From Eubacteriales bacterium (GTDB lineage Bacteria > Bacillota > Clostridia > Peptostreptococcales > Anaerovoracaceae): a DNA stretch of 64,000 nt. How positions within the stretch are numbered: position 1 is the first letter of the stretch; the number at the start of each line of letters is the position of its first letter. The position numbers were made by a program, and so were the translations under genes. The notes beneath the pieces were generated by a model. It saw only the letters and a program-made list of their open reading frames with translations. It did no database searches and was not told where the DNA came from. Location: the NCBI GenBank assembly GCA_028692105.1, contig JAQUYC010000004.1:23454-87453 (forward strand), read 5' to 3'. Below are positions 34,741 to 45,299 of the stretch, piece by piece.

Positions 34741-36033
34741 TCAGCAATAAGCCTGTTTAATAAAGGTCACAAAACATTCCAGATCATCCCTTGAAGGGAA
34801 CAAAGCTCTGGCGCTGCCGGCGCTCCCTCCTCCCTTTCCTCTCCAGACCTTTGCGTTGTCCTTGACGATTTTTCCGCAGTCAAGGCTTCCGGATGAAGAA
34901 GCAAGAATAACCGTATTATCCCGTGTAGAAATCAATACAAAAAGACGAGTATCTTTTTTATTGACTTCTGTTAAGGTTTTTGTGATTGCAATGAGATCAT
35001 CAGCATGGAAATAAGAATATTCCCTGATTAAAAGCATCGGTTCAGTCACTGAGATGCCTTCGCTTTCTGTAACAGCCATACTCGCCTCGTATGCGTTCAG
35101 TATATCAGCAACAGCTTTGTTTTTAAGTATATTTTTCATAAGGTAAAGCTCCTGACGGGCTTCTTTGTTTTTTTCATCCTGAGTTCTTATCTTATCCGTC
35201 AGATCATTATCGTCAGATGAATATTTCAGATTAAGCTCTGTAAGAATATCGTGTTTATTTCGATAATCCTCAAAAGCCTCTCTCCCTGCTTTGAAATATA
35301 CTCTTGTCATACCCTTATAGTTTTCCAGTTTCAGGATCTTCAACAAACCGACCTGACCGGAAGTGCCTGGATGTGTTCCGCAGCAGGCTACACAATCGGC
35401 GGGATTGCTTTCATCACCTACACACACGATAGAAATGTCCTCATCAATAACAAGAGCTTTCCGCAGCGGCAGCTTTTCCGCTTCTTGGCGGTCTTCAAAA
35501 TACCTGACAGACACAGGTAAATCAGCCCAGATCGCTTCGTTGGCCAGAAGCTCTATTCGCTGTGCATCCTCGCGAGTGATACCCTGAACATCTATATCTA
35601 TTGTCATATAATCGCTGCCCATGTGGAAACCGCGATTAACTCCGCCGCATTCTCGGAAAAATATGCCTGATAGGATATGTTCTCCGCAATGGCGCTGCAT
35701 GTGCTCAAATCTTCGCTCCCAATCAAGTCTGCAATGAACTTTGTCTCCCGTTTTCCAATCTTTAGTATGCAAAATAGTATCTGTTGTTACCCCGATCTGA
35801 AAAGACTGCAGGCAGTGATATACAACACCCTCCTTTTCAAACACATCTATCAGCGGTATGTTCTCAATCGTACCCAAATCACAGGGCTGACCTCCTCCTT
35901 CCGGAAAGAACACTGTCTCGTCAAGCACAAGAAGAAAAGGATCTTCGGGAGTGCCGGTGCCCAGAACATCTATTATCGTGCAGGTGCACTCTTTTTTATA
36001 TACATCTTCCTGAAAAAGCTTTCGCGTCGTCAT
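34741..36033 (-). CDS. AlaX-type alanyl-tRNA editing protein (long form with DHHA1 domain)
   Basis: About 430 residues. The N-terminal beta-barrel is AlaRS-like ('ETVFFPEGGGQPCDLG'). The editing domain carries the zinc motif HxxxH 'RHCGEHILSG' and the CxxxH 'ACCGTHPG'. A coiled region and a DHHA1-like C-terminus ('WRGKGGGSAGSARAL') complete it. It lacks the aminoacylation and tRNA-recognition domains of AlaRS, so it should hydrolyse mischarged Ser-tRNA(Ala) or Gly-tRNA(Ala) in trans. It converges on malQ with 14 nt between stops. ATG 36033 is chosen; ATG 36045 leaves no spacing from AAAGG. Confidence 0.9.
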   Translation of the reverse strand: MTTRKLFQEDVYKKECTCTIIDVLGTGTPEDPFLLVLDETVFFPEGGGQPCDLGTIENIPLIDVFEKEGVVYHCLQSFQIGVTTDTILHTKDWKTGDKVHCRLDWERRFEHMQRHCGEHILSGIFFRECGGVNRGFHMGSDYMTIDIDVQGITREDAQRIELLANEAIWADLPVSVRYFEDRQEAEKLPLRKALVIDEDISIVCVGDESNPADCVACCGTHPGTSGQVGLLKILKLENYKGMTRVYFKAGREAFEDYRNKHDILTELNLKYSSDDNDLTDKIRTQDEKNKEARQELYLMKNILKNKAVADILNAYEASMAVTESEGISVTEPMLLIREYSYFHADDLIAITKTLTEVNKKDTRLFVLISTRDNTVILASSSGSLDCGKIVKDNAKVWRGKGGGSAGSARALFPSRDDLECFVTFIKQAYC

Positions 36034-36192
36034 TTGTATCTGCATCCTTTCTCTATTAATCGCAAAGCATCGTAAAAATTATAGCACTTTTCACCACCGG
36101 ATTGTATAAGAAAACCAATAATATGTCCCGGAAGTAAATTCAGATTATACTGCATTCCAACTCTTCATATACATTAAAAAGGGGGGAATGCA

Positions 36193-36969
36193 ATGAAAAG
36201 TAGATTAATAACCAATAAAAAACTAAAATGGAGCCTGGCCTTGATTATTCTGGCGGCTGTTCTGATCCTGAGTTTAAGACCCGTATATGATAATATTGCT
36301 GCCAGGGTACAAGCAATCACAGGTTCCGATGTGCTTTTGATAGATCCTGGTCATGGCGGTATGGACGGCGGAGCGGAAAGTGCTGCCGGTGTTACAGAGA
36401 AAGATATCAATTTGTCAATTGCGAAGTATATTAAGGAATTGGCAGAGGCAGACGGCTGGAAAGTCGTAATGACCAGAGAGGAGGATATCGGGCTGGGGGA
36501 CACAAAGAGCAGAACCATTCGCAGTAAAAAAACCGCAGATTTAATTACTCGAAGAGAAATGATTCGTGAAGTAAATCCGCTGGCTGCTGTCAGCATTCAT
36601 CTGAACAGTTTTAAACAAGATCGATCAGTACGCGGCGCCCAGACATTTTATCCATCAGACTCAAGTGATAAGATCATTCATGATGAGAGTAAAAGACTTG
36701 CGGAAGCCATACAGGAACAGCTAATTACAGGAATTGCCGATGGTACAGACAGAGTAGCATTGGGAAAAAGAGATTTGCTCATGTTCAATAATCCTACAGT
36801 GCCGATGGCAATCGTAGAATGCGGCTTTCTTTCCAATGCCGAGGAAGCAAAGCTGCTGGCAAATGAGGAATATCAACGAAAACTTGCGAGATATATTTAT
36901 GAAGGCATCTTAACGTTTACAGGAAAAGAGCACAGCAAACCAATTAAAGCTATCGACAGCAGGGGATAG
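36193..36969 (+). CDS. cwlD: N-acetylmuramoyl-L-alanine amidase, CwlD-like
   Basis: 258 residues with an N-terminal membrane anchor (about 14-30) and one Amidase_3 domain. Zinc ligands and catalytic residues are 'IDPGHGGMDGG', the Glu in 'VTEKDINLS', 'VSIHLNSF' and 'AIVECGFLSN'. It cleaves the bond between muramic acid and L-Ala. CwlD acts in the spore cortex to make muramic-delta-lactam, which supports a spore-forming host. The length and the single anchored domain fit CwlD better than multi-domain autolysins. A GGGGGG ribosome site precedes the ATG. Confidence 0.85.
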   Translation: MKSRLITNKKLKWSLALIILAAVLILSLRPVYDNIAARVQAITGSDVLLIDPGHGGMDGGAESAAGVTEKDINLSIAKYIKELAEADGWKVVMTREEDIGLGDTKSRTIRSKKTADLITRREMIREVNPLAAVSIHLNSFKQDRSVRGAQTFYPSDSSDKIIHDESKRLAEAIQEQLITGIADGTDRVALGKRDLLMFNNPTVPMAIVECGFLSNAEEAKLLANEEYQRKLARYIYEGILTFTGKEHSKPIKAIDSRG

Positions 36970-37078
36970 AAAATAACATATTTTGAGCAAAGATATAATT
37001 GAATATTCAGACTCCGTTTGATAACATTGAATTGCAGATAAATTATTATTGTTTATCAATAGAGTGGGGGTCGATCAT

Positions 37079-38353
37079 ATGAAACTTTTAATCATTGGAG
37101 CAGGCGGAGTCGGGACATCAGCGGCAATGATAATTAAAAGAGCAGGCAAAGAGGGTGAATGGGCGGAAAAGGTTGTAATTTCAGATTACAACTTAGAAAG
37201 AGCGGAAGAAGTGGCAGCACTTTGCGGTAAAGACCGTTTTTACTCAGATAAGATCAATGCAAAAGATAGGGCAAACATCAAGGAAGTTATTAAAAGGCAT
37301 GGGATTACATTTGTAATGAATGCAGTTGAACCTGATTTCAACGAAAACATCTTTGACACTTGCCTGGAAACCGGCGTGGGATATCTTGACTGTGCAATGA
37401 CCCTATCCACGAGGCATCCCGATAAGCCTTATAAACTGCCTTACATAAAGTTAGGGGATTACCAGTTTGAAAAACATGATGAATGGGAAAAAGCCGGCAA
37501 TATGGCGATTGTAGGTTCAGGAGCTGAGCCGGGTATGGCGAATGTTTTTGCAAAATATGCAGCCAAGCATTTATTTGATATCATTGATGAGATAAATGTC
37601 AGAGACGGAGACAATTATCAGATTCCGGGTTATGATGGTGTTTTCTTCGGATTCTCCGTATGGACGACTATCGAAGAATGTCTGAACCCGCCGGTCATCT
37701 GGGAAAAAGGCAGGGGCTGGTTCTGCACAGAAAACTTCTCAGAGCCTGAAGTATTTGACTTCCCGGGTGGAATCGGGGCTGTTGAAGTTACCAATGTAGA
37801 GCATGAGGAAGTCATGCTTGTACCCAGGGTAATCGACTGTAACAGGGTAACCTTTAAATATGGTGTGCCAAGGGAAATGAGAGTCCTTGTCAAAAATTTG
37901 GAAGCTTGCGGAATGGATAGCGCAACGAGAGTGATAAAGGTAGGTGATACCGAGATCACACCAAGGGACTTTCTGGTAAAGGTTGTTCCTACTCCTGCGG
38001 AATCGTCAGCGGCTATGATTGGAAAAGGCTGTGCAGGCACCTGGGTAACCGGAACAAAGGACGGGAAGAGAAGATCAGTCTACTTATATCAGGTTTCCGA
38101 TAATCAGGAATGCCTGAAGAAATATACAACCAATTCTGTTGTAGCTCAGACTGCGGTAAGCCCCGTTATAATGATGGAATTGGTCTCAAAAGGAATATGG
38201 AATATGAAGGGTGTTCATGGTCCGGAATCCTTTGACCCCGATCCGTTTATTGAAAGATTGGCAAAATATGAATTCCCAGCCGGAATCAGAGAAATGGACA
38301 GTGAATACGCTGACGCGCTGAATAAACAAGAATTGCTAAGATGCAATGAATGA
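37079..38353 (+). CDS. Saccharopine dehydrogenase-like oxidoreductase
   Basis: 424 residues. The N-terminal Rossmann fold has 'LLIIGAGGVGTSAAMI' and the acidic 'ISDYNLERAEEVA'. Downstream are 'MNAVEPDFNENIFDTCLETG', 'LDCAMTLSTRHP' and 'VGSGAEPGMANVFAKYAAK', typical of the LYS9/carboxynorspermidine-dehydrogenase group. The family reversibly joins or splits amino acids and aldehydes with NAD(P)H. No lysine biosynthesis partner is adjacent; lysine 2,3-aminomutase lies 4 kb away with unrelated genes between. The substrate is therefore open. I chose ATG 37079 after GTGGGGG. Confidence 0.82.
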   Translation: MKLLIIGAGGVGTSAAMIIKRAGKEGEWAEKVVISDYNLERAEEVAALCGKDRFYSDKINAKDRANIKEVIKRHGITFVMNAVEPDFNENIFDTCLETGVGYLDCAMTLSTRHPDKPYKLPYIKLGDYQFEKHDEWEKAGNMAIVGSGAEPGMANVFAKYAAKHLFDIIDEINVRDGDNYQIPGYDGVFFGFSVWTTIEECLNPPVIWEKGRGWFCTENFSEPEVFDFPGGIGAVEVTNVEHEEVMLVPRVIDCNRVTFKYGVPREMRVLVKNLEACGMDSATRVIKVGDTEITPRDFLVKVVPTPAESSAAMIGKGCAGTWVTGTKDGKRRSVYLYQVSDNQECLKKYTTNSVVAQTAVSPVIMMELVSKGIWNMKGVHGPESFDPDPFIERLAKYEFPAGIREMDSEYADALNKQELLRCNE

Positions 38354-38424
38354 AGGCTAAAAGTACTCCTGCGGCACAGATAACGTTATTGGCATTGCCA
38401 AAACCGAAACCGTTACAAGTAATA

Positions 38425-38467
38425 AAAAACCTGCCGGGTGTATTTCCCATCGGCAGAGCTTTTTATT
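38425..38467. terminator. Bidirectional intrinsic terminator
   Basis: CTGCCG and CGGCAG form a stem with A-runs on the left and AGCTTTTT on the right, so it can work on both strands. It lies between the convergent saccharopine-dehydrogenase-like and aldo/keto reductase genes. Confidence 0.8.
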
Positions 38468-38468
38468 A

Positions 38469-39605
38469 CTATTCAAAAATTGACTGAGATTTTTTCATAA
38501 TATCTGAAATCGGAAGCTGCTGCGGACAGCGGCCTTCACATATCTTGCAGCTTTTGCATACGGACGGCAAAGCCTTCGGTGAGATCCATGTCTTGAAATC
38601 AACCTTCACCTTAGGACTTTCATGATAAAGGTGCCAGTCATTGTAGAACCCTATTATGGCCGGAATACTGATCTTCTCCGGACAAGGTATACAGTATTCG
38701 CAGCCGGTGCAGGAGTATTTGATCAGCTTGTTATATTCGGCGGCTACGTTATTAATAATCTCAAGCTCCGCTTCCGTAAGGCTATTTGGATCAGCTTTGC
38801 TTAATACTCGAATATTTTCATCAACCTGTTCTATACTCGTCATACCGCTTAGGATGACTAAGACTTCAGGGAAGTTCGCTATCCATCTCAAAGCCCATTC
38901 TGCAGGAGTCCTCTTAATCGGAGCCTGAGCCCAGAAGTCTTCAATACTTGGCGGTAAAATATCGGTCAGTTTGCCACCTTTTAAAGGCTCCATGATGATA
39001 ACGGGAATACCTTTGGAACCGGCAAATTTCAATCCCTTGACTCCGGCTTGAAAATCTGCATCCATGTAATTAAGCTGAATCTGGCAAAAGTCCCACGGAT
39101 AAGCCTCAATCACTTCCTTAAAAAATTCAAAATTATCATGGAAAGAGAAACCTATATGTTTGACTTTCCCTTCAGCTTTTTTCTTTTCCAGAAGCTCAAG
39201 AATATTGTATTTCAATGCCCTTTTCCAGAGCGGAGCTGTGACATTGTGCACCAGATACATATCGATGCAATCCACGTCAAGCCTTTTGAGCTGTTCATCG
39301 AATATCTTTTCCGGGTCCCCATCTTCTTTTAAAATCCATACCGGCATTTTATCCGCAATAAAAACTTTTTCTCTATAACCATCCTTCAATGCCTTACCAA
39401 GTACAACCTCACTGAACCCATCATGGTAAGTATACGCAGTGTCAACATAATTGACTCCTCTGTCAATAGCAGTACGGATCATCCGAATAGCTTCCGTTTC
39501 ATTAATTCTTGCTGACTGCCCTTTTTTCTCCACGGGTAGCCTCATAGTCCCGAATCCGAGCAGAGAAATCTTTTCTCCTGTTTTTGGAAAGGTCCTGTAT
39601 TTCAT
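38469..39605 (-). CDS. Aldo/keto reductase with C-terminal 4Fe-4S ferredoxin-like segment
   Basis: 378 residues. The N-terminal aldo/keto reductase barrel has the catalytic Asp and Tyr in 'NYVDTAYTYHDG', Lys in 'IADKMP' and His in 'MYLVHNV'. The C-terminal segment has two cysteine clusters, 'CTGCEYCIPCP' and 'CKSCKICEGRCP', expected to bind 4Fe-4S centres. Such fused forms are common in strict anaerobes and may use ferredoxin instead of, or besides, NADPH. I chose ATG 39605 because the alignable barrel starts there. It is divergent from the serine hydrolase gene. Confidence 0.88.
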   Translation of the reverse strand: MKYRTFPKTGEKISLLGFGTMRLPVEKKGQSARINETEAIRMIRTAIDRGVNYVDTAYTYHDGFSEVVLGKALKDGYREKVFIADKMPVWILKEDGDPEKIFDEQLKRLDVDCIDMYLVHNVTAPLWKRALKYNILELLEKKKAEGKVKHIGFSFHDNFEFFKEVIEAYPWDFCQIQLNYMDADFQAGVKGLKFAGSKGIPVIIMEPLKGGKLTDILPPSIEDFWAQAPIKRTPAEWALRWIANFPEVLVILSGMTSIEQVDENIRVLSKADPNSLTEAELEIINNVAAEYNKLIKYSCTGCEYCIPCPEKISIPAIIGFYNDWHLYHESPKVKVDFKTWISPKALPSVCKSCKICEGRCPQQLPISDIMKKSQSIFE

Positions 39606-39787
39606 TATATTCAACCTGCCTTTCTTTCTTTTATATGGAACGTAGTGCGTTGATACAAATCGCACAAGCCGATTTGAATATATTTTATCATGATAGTCTT
39701 AAGTATTGTACCATATTTATATATTATAGGCTATAATATATAAATGGCAGCATGTCTTAAAAAGCGCATGAAAGGAAGGCTTATAGC

Positions 39788-40819
39788 ATGAGAAGAAAGC
39801 TTGATGAGTTTCTTGAAAAAGCCCTGATCTGCTACGATCTGCCGGGATTAGCAGTTGGTATAAGCGAGAAAGAATTTGTATACCGAAATACGTCGGGCTT
39901 CAAAGATATAGTTAACAGGGATTCTCTGTTAGCGGAGGATGTCTTCCATATGGCCTCTGTGACTAAACTTTTTGTCGGCACCTCTATTCTTCAGCTTTGC
40001 GAGCAAGGACAGATTCTGTTGGACGGCCGATTTACAGATTATATTCCCTGGTTTCAAATGAAGGATGAACGATATAGAGATATCACCATACGCCAGCTCC
40101 TCAATCATACCTCCGGCATGCCCGATGTTAAAGATTATCAATGGGATAAACCGGAGATGGACGAAGGTGCATTGGAAAGGTATGTAAGGTCTTCTGAAGT
40201 AAAGGATGCCAGACTGCTTTGGCCTCCCGAAGAAGGACGCTTCGCCTACAGCAATATCGCCTATGAGATATTAGGGATTATAATAGCAACAGTATCAAGC
40301 ATGTCTTTTGAAGATTATGTAAAAAGAAACATTTTTGAGCCTTTGGAAATGAATGACTCCACGCTGCTGACATTCGAACGCGGCATTTATGATTCAAGAG
40401 GAAAAGATAAATCTCTATGCACCCCCCATGAAAAAGATAAAGATAAGAAAATTGTCAGGGTGCCTCACTTTCCTTATAACCGTGCCCATGGGCCAAGCTC
40501 AACACTGACATCAAATTTGTATGATCTCGAAAAATGGGCCCTTGCGATTTTTAATCATAAGCTGATTAAAAAGGAAACGCAGGATGCAGCGTGGGAAAAA
40601 CAGGCGCTAATTCCAAACAACGGCGAACATATCTGCCTGAGCTGGTTCTGCAGAGAGCAAAACGGATACGTACTCTATGGCCATGAGGGAACAGATGACG
40701 GTTTCCGTGTTAGCTTCTGGATCTGCCCTGAGCGGGAACTTGTTATAATCGTGTGCTCTAATATTTCCGGAGCGCCGGTGAAAAAAATAAGCAAGCATAT
40801 TTTTGATTTGCTTCAATAA
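39788..40819 (+). CDS. Serine hydrolase of the class C beta-lactamase/PBP4 family
   Basis: 343 residues with the active-site motifs SxxK 'MASVTKLF', YxN 'YSNIAYE' and HxG 'YGHEGTDDG'. The N-terminus lacks a signal peptide, so the enzyme should be cytosolic, unlike most beta-lactamases of this fold. Relatives include esterases and D-aminopeptidases. AAGGAAGG lies about 9 nt before the ATG. It is expressed alone and ends at a strong terminator. The substrate is unknown. Confidence 0.83.
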   Translation: MRRKLDEFLEKALICYDLPGLAVGISEKEFVYRNTSGFKDIVNRDSLLAEDVFHMASVTKLFVGTSILQLCEQGQILLDGRFTDYIPWFQMKDERYRDITIRQLLNHTSGMPDVKDYQWDKPEMDEGALERYVRSSEVKDARLLWPPEEGRFAYSNIAYEILGIIIATVSSMSFEDYVKRNIFEPLEMNDSTLLTFERGIYDSRGKDKSLCTPHEKDKDKKIVRVPHFPYNRAHGPSSTLTSNLYDLEKWALAIFNHKLIKKETQDAAWEKQALIPNNGEHICLSWFCREQNGYVLYGHEGTDDGFRVSFWICPERELVIIVCSNISGAPVKKISKHIFDLLQ

Positions 40820-40821
40820 AG

Positions 40822-40860
40822 AAAGAGCTAAGACATAATCTAAGCTCTTTGTTCTTTTTT
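40822..40860 (+). terminator. Intrinsic terminator of the serine hydrolase gene
   Basis: AAAGAGCT and AGCTCTTT form the outer stem, extended inward by near-complementary bases, and are followed by GTTCTTTTTT. It starts 3 nt after the stop codon. Confidence 0.85.
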
Positions 40861-40948
40861 ATACTATTTATTATTTCTTTCATATTTAGCTACTGTCCGG
40901 TGCTTCGCCTTTTTGTTTACACACCTTCCGGGGCGACAATCTTGTATG

Positions 40949-41443
40949 CTAATATTTTATGAACTTTGAACCCATAACACCGCAGATCTTGCATTTTTCG
41001 GGAACGGACTTTTCTATATTGCCGCATACAGGGCAGAGATAATAGAAAACCTCTTCGGTCTGGTCAATGTTGTCCAAAGCTTCCTGATAAAGTCCGGCGT
41101 GAACTTCTTCTGCTTTCATGGCAAATGTAAAGGATATTTGCGCAGCTTTGTTTCCTTCCGCCTCGGCTTGTTTTACGAAATCAGGATACATCTTTTTATA
41201 TTCGTAGGTTTCGCCTTTAACCCCATCCTTCAGGTTATCTGCTGTTGAACCAATTTTTCCTGCCACTTCAAAATGTTTTAAGGCATGAAGGGTTTCGGCA
41301 TCAGATGCTGCTCTAAAGAGTTTTGCGGCATTGAGCTTACCTTCGGCTTCCGCTTTTTTTGCATATGCAGTATACTTTCTGTTTGCCTCTGATTCTCCTG
41401 TAAAAGCTGTCATTAAATTTTCCATAGTTTTTTGATTTCCCAT
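40949..41443 (-). CDS. rbr: Rubrerythrin
   Basis: 164 residues. The ferritin-like four-helix diiron domain contains 'GESEANRKYTAYAKKAEAEG', 'DAETLHALKHFE' and 'KAEEVHAGLYQEAL', which supply the Glu/His iron ligands. The C-terminal rubredoxin-like centre is 'YLCPVCGNIEKSVPEKCKIC'. It reduces hydrogen peroxide in anaerobes using rubredoxin or ferredoxin electrons. It is a little shorter than the classic 190-residue form. GGAGGT lies 8 nt before the ATG. The long upstream gap shared with the chemoreceptor gene contains the divergent promoters. Confidence 0.95.
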   Translation of the reverse strand: MGNQKTMENLMTAFTGESEANRKYTAYAKKAEAEGKLNAAKLFRAASDAETLHALKHFEVAGKIGSTADNLKDGVKGETYEYKKMYPDFVKQAEAEGNKAAQISFTFAMKAEEVHAGLYQEALDNIDQTEEVFYYLCPVCGNIEKSVPEKCKICGVMGSKFIKY

Positions 41444-41786
41444 TTGAATTTACCTCCGTTTTCGTCTTGACTTCAGACAGTCGTTTTTTAATTAACCTAT
41501 AACTAATAAAATGGTTAGTGTCTCGTGGTTTAAACAGCAGAAACTGCTAATTGTTCGAGGCGGTGTAACACAACATAATTATACCCAAATTTTAGAAATA
41601 GCAACATAATTTAAAAAAACCAAAATTACTACAGGATTAGACATTTAGTTGAATATTTCGCACTATAATCCAATAGAAACGTCAATTCATAGTTTATTAA
41701 TTGAATATCGGTTTTGTTATTAAGAATTCTGAAAATTTAACGATATTTGAAAGAGAAATACTTATGTGTGAATGGGGTGAAATATA
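41444..41786. other. Divergent intergenic region between rubrerythrin and chemoreceptor
   Basis: 343 nt, very AT-rich, with no convincing reading frame. It contains a small hairpin AGCAGAAACTGCT (about 41538-41550) and a GACT...AGTC pair followed by TTTTTT near 41472-41490. Both flanking genes start outward from it, so it must hold both promoters, but I could not fix -35/-10 boxes with confidence. Confidence 0.5.
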
Positions 41787-44700
41787 ATGAAGAATCAAAG
41801 CCTGATGAAAAAAATACTTCTTTTCATCGGTGTTCCGGTAGCGGTAGCCTTTATTGCTGTTGCGGTGATATCATTGAATACGGTCAACAAATCTATGACT
41901 GAATTAAAAACAAATGAATTGATATCCAACTCGCAGGCTGCAGCGAACGAAATAGCCGGTATCTTTAACGGTTTTATGGGAGTGTCTGAACAGATGGCTG
42001 CAAACACTCAATTCAAAGAACTGTTTACCAATTATGTCCCTGGGATGGATCTCAGAGCGGTTCCGGGGGTGGACCAAGCTTTACAAACAATGATTAATGT
42101 TCAGAAATCAGATCCAAGCATATTATCTGTATGGTTCGCGGACATTGATGCAAGCAAGCTGCTTCAACATGACAATTACACGTCAGGTGAAGACTGGATC
42201 GTTACATCAAGACCATGGTACAAGATGCTTGTCGTAGAAAAGGACGTTATATTGACGAATCCCTATCTTGACTCAATGAGCGACAATACAATCGTTAGTG
42301 CTGTAGCACCGGTATATGATGATAATACAGGTGAATTGCTGGGGGCAACCGGTATCGATTTCAGTGTGGATGGCATTTATGCCATGCTAAAGGAATACAA
42401 ACTGGGAGAAACAGGTTATTATATCCTTGCGAGCAGTGACGGTCAGCTGATTTACCATCCTAATGAAAACTATAAGAACACTAGCACAATAGATGCGGAC
42501 ATGTCAGACAACATTAAGAGTGCTATTGTTGAGAAAACGGAAGGTCTTATTGATTTCGAAAATGAAGGGCTGGTGAGCAAGGGATACGTTTCTTCAATAG
42601 GAGAAACCGGATGGGTCATCTCAACCGGTATGCCTGAAGCAGAATTTATCAGCACATATACAAGCGTTAAAAATTCTGTTTTCATCACTTTTTCGCTGGC
42701 ATTGCTGTTAATACTTGCATTGGTAGTGTTAATGTCCAAAACAATCACAGCGCCTCTCAAGAAACTCACGGGGGCGGCCGACAGCATGTCTATTGGTAAT
42801 GTTGATGTGGACTTGTCAGATATAACCCAATCTAATGACGAGATAGGCAACTTAGTTGTCAGCTTTAACAAAATGATAGAAAACATCAAAGAGCAATCGC
42901 TTGTCGCCAAACACATTGCAGCGGGAGATCTGTCTATAGAAGTCAAACCTAAATCAAATGAAGATATTCTGGCAATAAGCATGAACTCCATAATCGATTC
43001 ACTGAAAAGATTATCAAATGAAGCCGATCGTATAGCCAGAGCAACCGTTGAGGGAGACCTTAAAATAAAAGGGGACATAGAACAATTTGACGGCAGCTAC
43101 AGAGAGATTATAACGGGCTTCGATAAAACAAGAGAAACATTGATCCGGCCGATTAAAACAGCAGAGAACTACTTTGAAAGAATCAGTAAGGGCGACATCC
43201 CGGAGAAAATAACTGAAACTGCCAAAGGAGAATACCAAAACTCAATTGACAGCATCAATGTATTTGTCGAATGTATACAATCACTCATTGCCGAAATGGA
43301 TGTTCTTACAAAAGAAACACAAAAGGGGAACCTCCTTGCCAGGGCTGATTCCGGTAAACAGAGCGGAGATTTCGCTAAAATAATAGAAGGATTCAACTCA
43401 ACCTTAGACACTTTGGTAGGCTTTATAGACGCAATGCCTTCACCGGTCCTTGCTATTGACAACAATTTTGAAATCCAATACATAAACAATGCAGGAGCGG
43501 CAGTAATAGGGAACGAGAAAGGCCGGCTCATAGGCACAAAATGCTATGACGGATTTAAAACATCGCATTGCCATACAGAAAATTGTGCCTGCGCAAAGAC
43601 AATGAAAAACAAAGTTCAATCTACTGCTGAAACAGATGCGCATCCAAACAATATGGATTTGGAGATCTCATATTCCGCTATTCCAATTATTGTCGATAAT
43701 AATGTTGCAGGTGCATTGGAATTCGTCGTGGATCAAACCGATATTAAAAACGCGGTAAAAGTTTCTGCAAAACTGGCAGATTATCAAGCAAATGAAGTAG
43801 AAAAACTCACACTTGCGCTTGAAAAGGTTTCTAAAGGAGATCTTGATGTATCTTTGGAAGTAGAGGAAACGGATGAGGATACTATTACCGCAGGTCAAAA
43901 TTTCCAAAAGATCAATAACAGCTTAAATTTAAGCATAAACGCTATAAAGTCAATGATAGAAGACATCTCAATGCTAACTGATGTGTCCATGAAGGGTGAG
44001 CTTAGTACAAGAGCGGATGCGAACAAGCATAACGGCGGGTACAGGCAAATAGTGGAGGGAGTAAACAATACGCTTGACGCAGTTGTAGCCCCTGTACAGG
44101 AAGCCTTAAAAGTAATCAAGGAAATGTCAGAAGGCAATCTGAAGGCGAGGATTGAGGGGCAGTATCAGGGAGATCATGCAGCTATTAAAAACGCTCTAAA
44201 TGAAACTCAGGAAAACTTTAGAAGTTACATAAGTGAAATTTCATATGTTCTTTCGGAGATCGGAAAAGGCAATCTGAATCTGACTATGAACGCCGATTAT
44301 AAGGGTGAATTTATTGAAATTAAAAATTCGCTGAATAGTATCATTCAGGAATTGAGTCAGGTAATGGGCGAAATTAACGAAGCTGCAGAACAGGTGGCAT
44401 CAGGGTCAAGACAGGTGTCAGACGGAAGCCAGGCATTGTCTCAGGGCTCCACAGAACAGGCAAGCTCAATCGAGGAACTTACTGCATCAATTGCAGAAAT
44501 AGCAACACAGACAAAGCAAAATGCCATAAATGCCAATGAGGCCAGCGAGCTTGCAGGCAACGCAAGGGACAACGCTGATAGGGGAAATAGCCATATGCAG
44601 GAGATGCTTAATTCCATGAAGGAGATCAATGAATCCTCCGCCAATATCTCCAAAATCATCAAAGTCATAGACGACATTGCGTTCCAGACAAATATATTAG

Positions 44701-45236
44701 CCCTGAATGCAGCTGTTGAGGCGGCAAGAGCGGGACAGCACGGCAAAGGGTTTGCAGTAGTATCGGAGGAAGTAAGAAATCTGGCAGCCAGAAGTGCTAA
44801 TGCAGCAAAAGAAACTACAGATCTCATCGAAGGCTCTATCATGAAAGTTCAGGCCGGTACAAAAATCGCCAATGAAACGGCGGTAGCACTGACGGAGATC
44901 GTAGACGGTGTTGAAAAAGCAGCAAAACTTGTTGGGGGAATTGCCGAAGCATCCAATGAACAGGCGTCCGGAATTGCGCAGATTAATAAGGGAATAGAAC
45001 AGGTATCCCAGGTTACTCAGAACAATTCTGCCACTGCAGAGCAAAGTGCGGCTGCAAGTGAAGAACTGACAAGTCAGGCGGAACTCCTTAAGGAGATGGT
45101 AAGCAAATTTAAACTGGGAACGGGCACCAGATTATTGGCCGGCAGGCAAACAAATCTTTTAGAGGGAAACTATAGAAGAGAAGAGCATACTGTATCAAGG
45201 ATTAACCTTAATAACAATGAACAGGACAAATATTGA
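41787..45236 (+). CDS. Large methyl-accepting chemotaxis protein with dCache, HAMP array and PAS domain
   Basis: 1,149 residues, about twice a normal chemoreceptor. Order: TM1 (about 9-30); periplasmic dCache sensor (about 35-290) with 'SRPWYKMLV', 'NPYLDSMS' and 'ATGIDFSV'; TM2 (about 298-320); HAMP (about 320-375) and repeated HAMP-like segments; a PAS domain (about 545-650) with a Cys cluster '[17 protein letters not shown]'; more HAMP-like repeats to about 870; and the signalling hairpin with '[20 protein letters not shown]' near 970. It controls flagellar rotation through CheA/CheW. The dCache residues partly match the amino-acid-receptor motif. GGGGTG precedes the ATG. Confidence 0.92.
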   Translation: MKNQSLMKKILLFIGVPVAVAFIAVAVISLNTVNKSMTELKTNELISNSQAAANEIAGIFNGFMGVSEQMAANTQFKELFTNYVPGMDLRAVPGVDQALQTMINVQKSDPSILSVWFADIDASKLLQHDNYTSGEDWIVTSRPWYKMLVVEKDVILTNPYLDSMSDNTIVSAVAPVYDDNTGELLGATGIDFSVDGIYAMLKEYKLGETGYYILASSDGQLIYHPNENYKNTSTIDADMSDNIKSAIVEKTEGLIDFENEGLVSKGYVSSIGETGWVISTGMPEAEFISTYTSVKNSVFITFSLALLLILALVVLMSKTITAPLKKLTGAADSMSIGNVDVDLSDITQSNDEIGNLVVSFNKMIENIKEQSLVAKHIAAGDLSIEVKPKSNEDILAISMNSIIDSLKRLSNEADRIARATVEGDLKIKGDIEQFDGSYREIITGFDKTRETLIRPIKTAENYFERISKGDIPEKITETAKGEYQNSIDSINVFVECIQSLIAEMDVLTKETQKGNLLARADSGKQSGDFAKIIEGFNSTLDTLVGFIDAMPSPVLAIDNNFEIQYINNAGAAVIGNEKGRLIGTKCYDGFKTSHCHTENCACAKTMKNKVQSTAETDAHPNNMDLEISYSAIPIIVDNNVAGALEFVVDQTDIKNAVKVSAKLADYQANEVEKLTLALEKVSKGDLDVSLEVEETDEDTITAGQNFQKINNSLNLSINAIKSMIEDISMLTDVSMKGELSTRADANKHNGGYRQIVEGVNNTLDAVVAPVQEALKVIKEMSEGNLKARIEGQYQGDHAAIKNALNETQENFRSYISEISYVLSEIGKGNLNLTMNADYKGEFIEIKNSLNSIIQELSQVMGEINEAAEQVASGSRQVSDGSQALSQGSTEQASSIEELTASIAEIATQTKQNAINANEASELAGNARDNADRGNSHMQEMLNSMKEINESSANISKIIKVIDDIAFQTNILALNAAVEAARAGQHGKGFAVVSEEVRNLAARSANAAKETTDLIEGSIMKVQAGTKIANETAVALTEIVDGVEKAAKLVGGIAEASNEQASGIAQINKGIEQVSQVTQNNSATAEQSAAASEELTSQAELLKEMVSKFKLGTGTRLLAGRQTNLLEGNYRREEHTVSRINLNNNEQDKY

Positions 45237-45260
45237 GAAAAATTAACGACTAACTGATTT

Positions 45261-45299
45261 AAAAGGCTGTTCCGCAATTTTACGGAACAGCCTTTTTCT
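45261..45299. terminator. Strong bidirectional intrinsic terminator
   Basis: AAAAGGCTGTTCCG and CGGAACAGCCTTTT form a 14-bp perfect stem around CAATTTTA with T-runs outward on both strands. It lies between the convergent chemoreceptor gene and the unknown gene at 45298, whose stop lies at the edge of the hairpin. Confidence 0.92.

Noticed and set aside
31953..38353. Lysine 2,3-aminomutase plus saccharopine-dehydrogenase-like gene as a lysine pathway cluster
   Set aside because: They are 4 kb apart with malQ, an AlaX gene on the other strand and cwlD between them, and no other lysine-fermentation gene is present.
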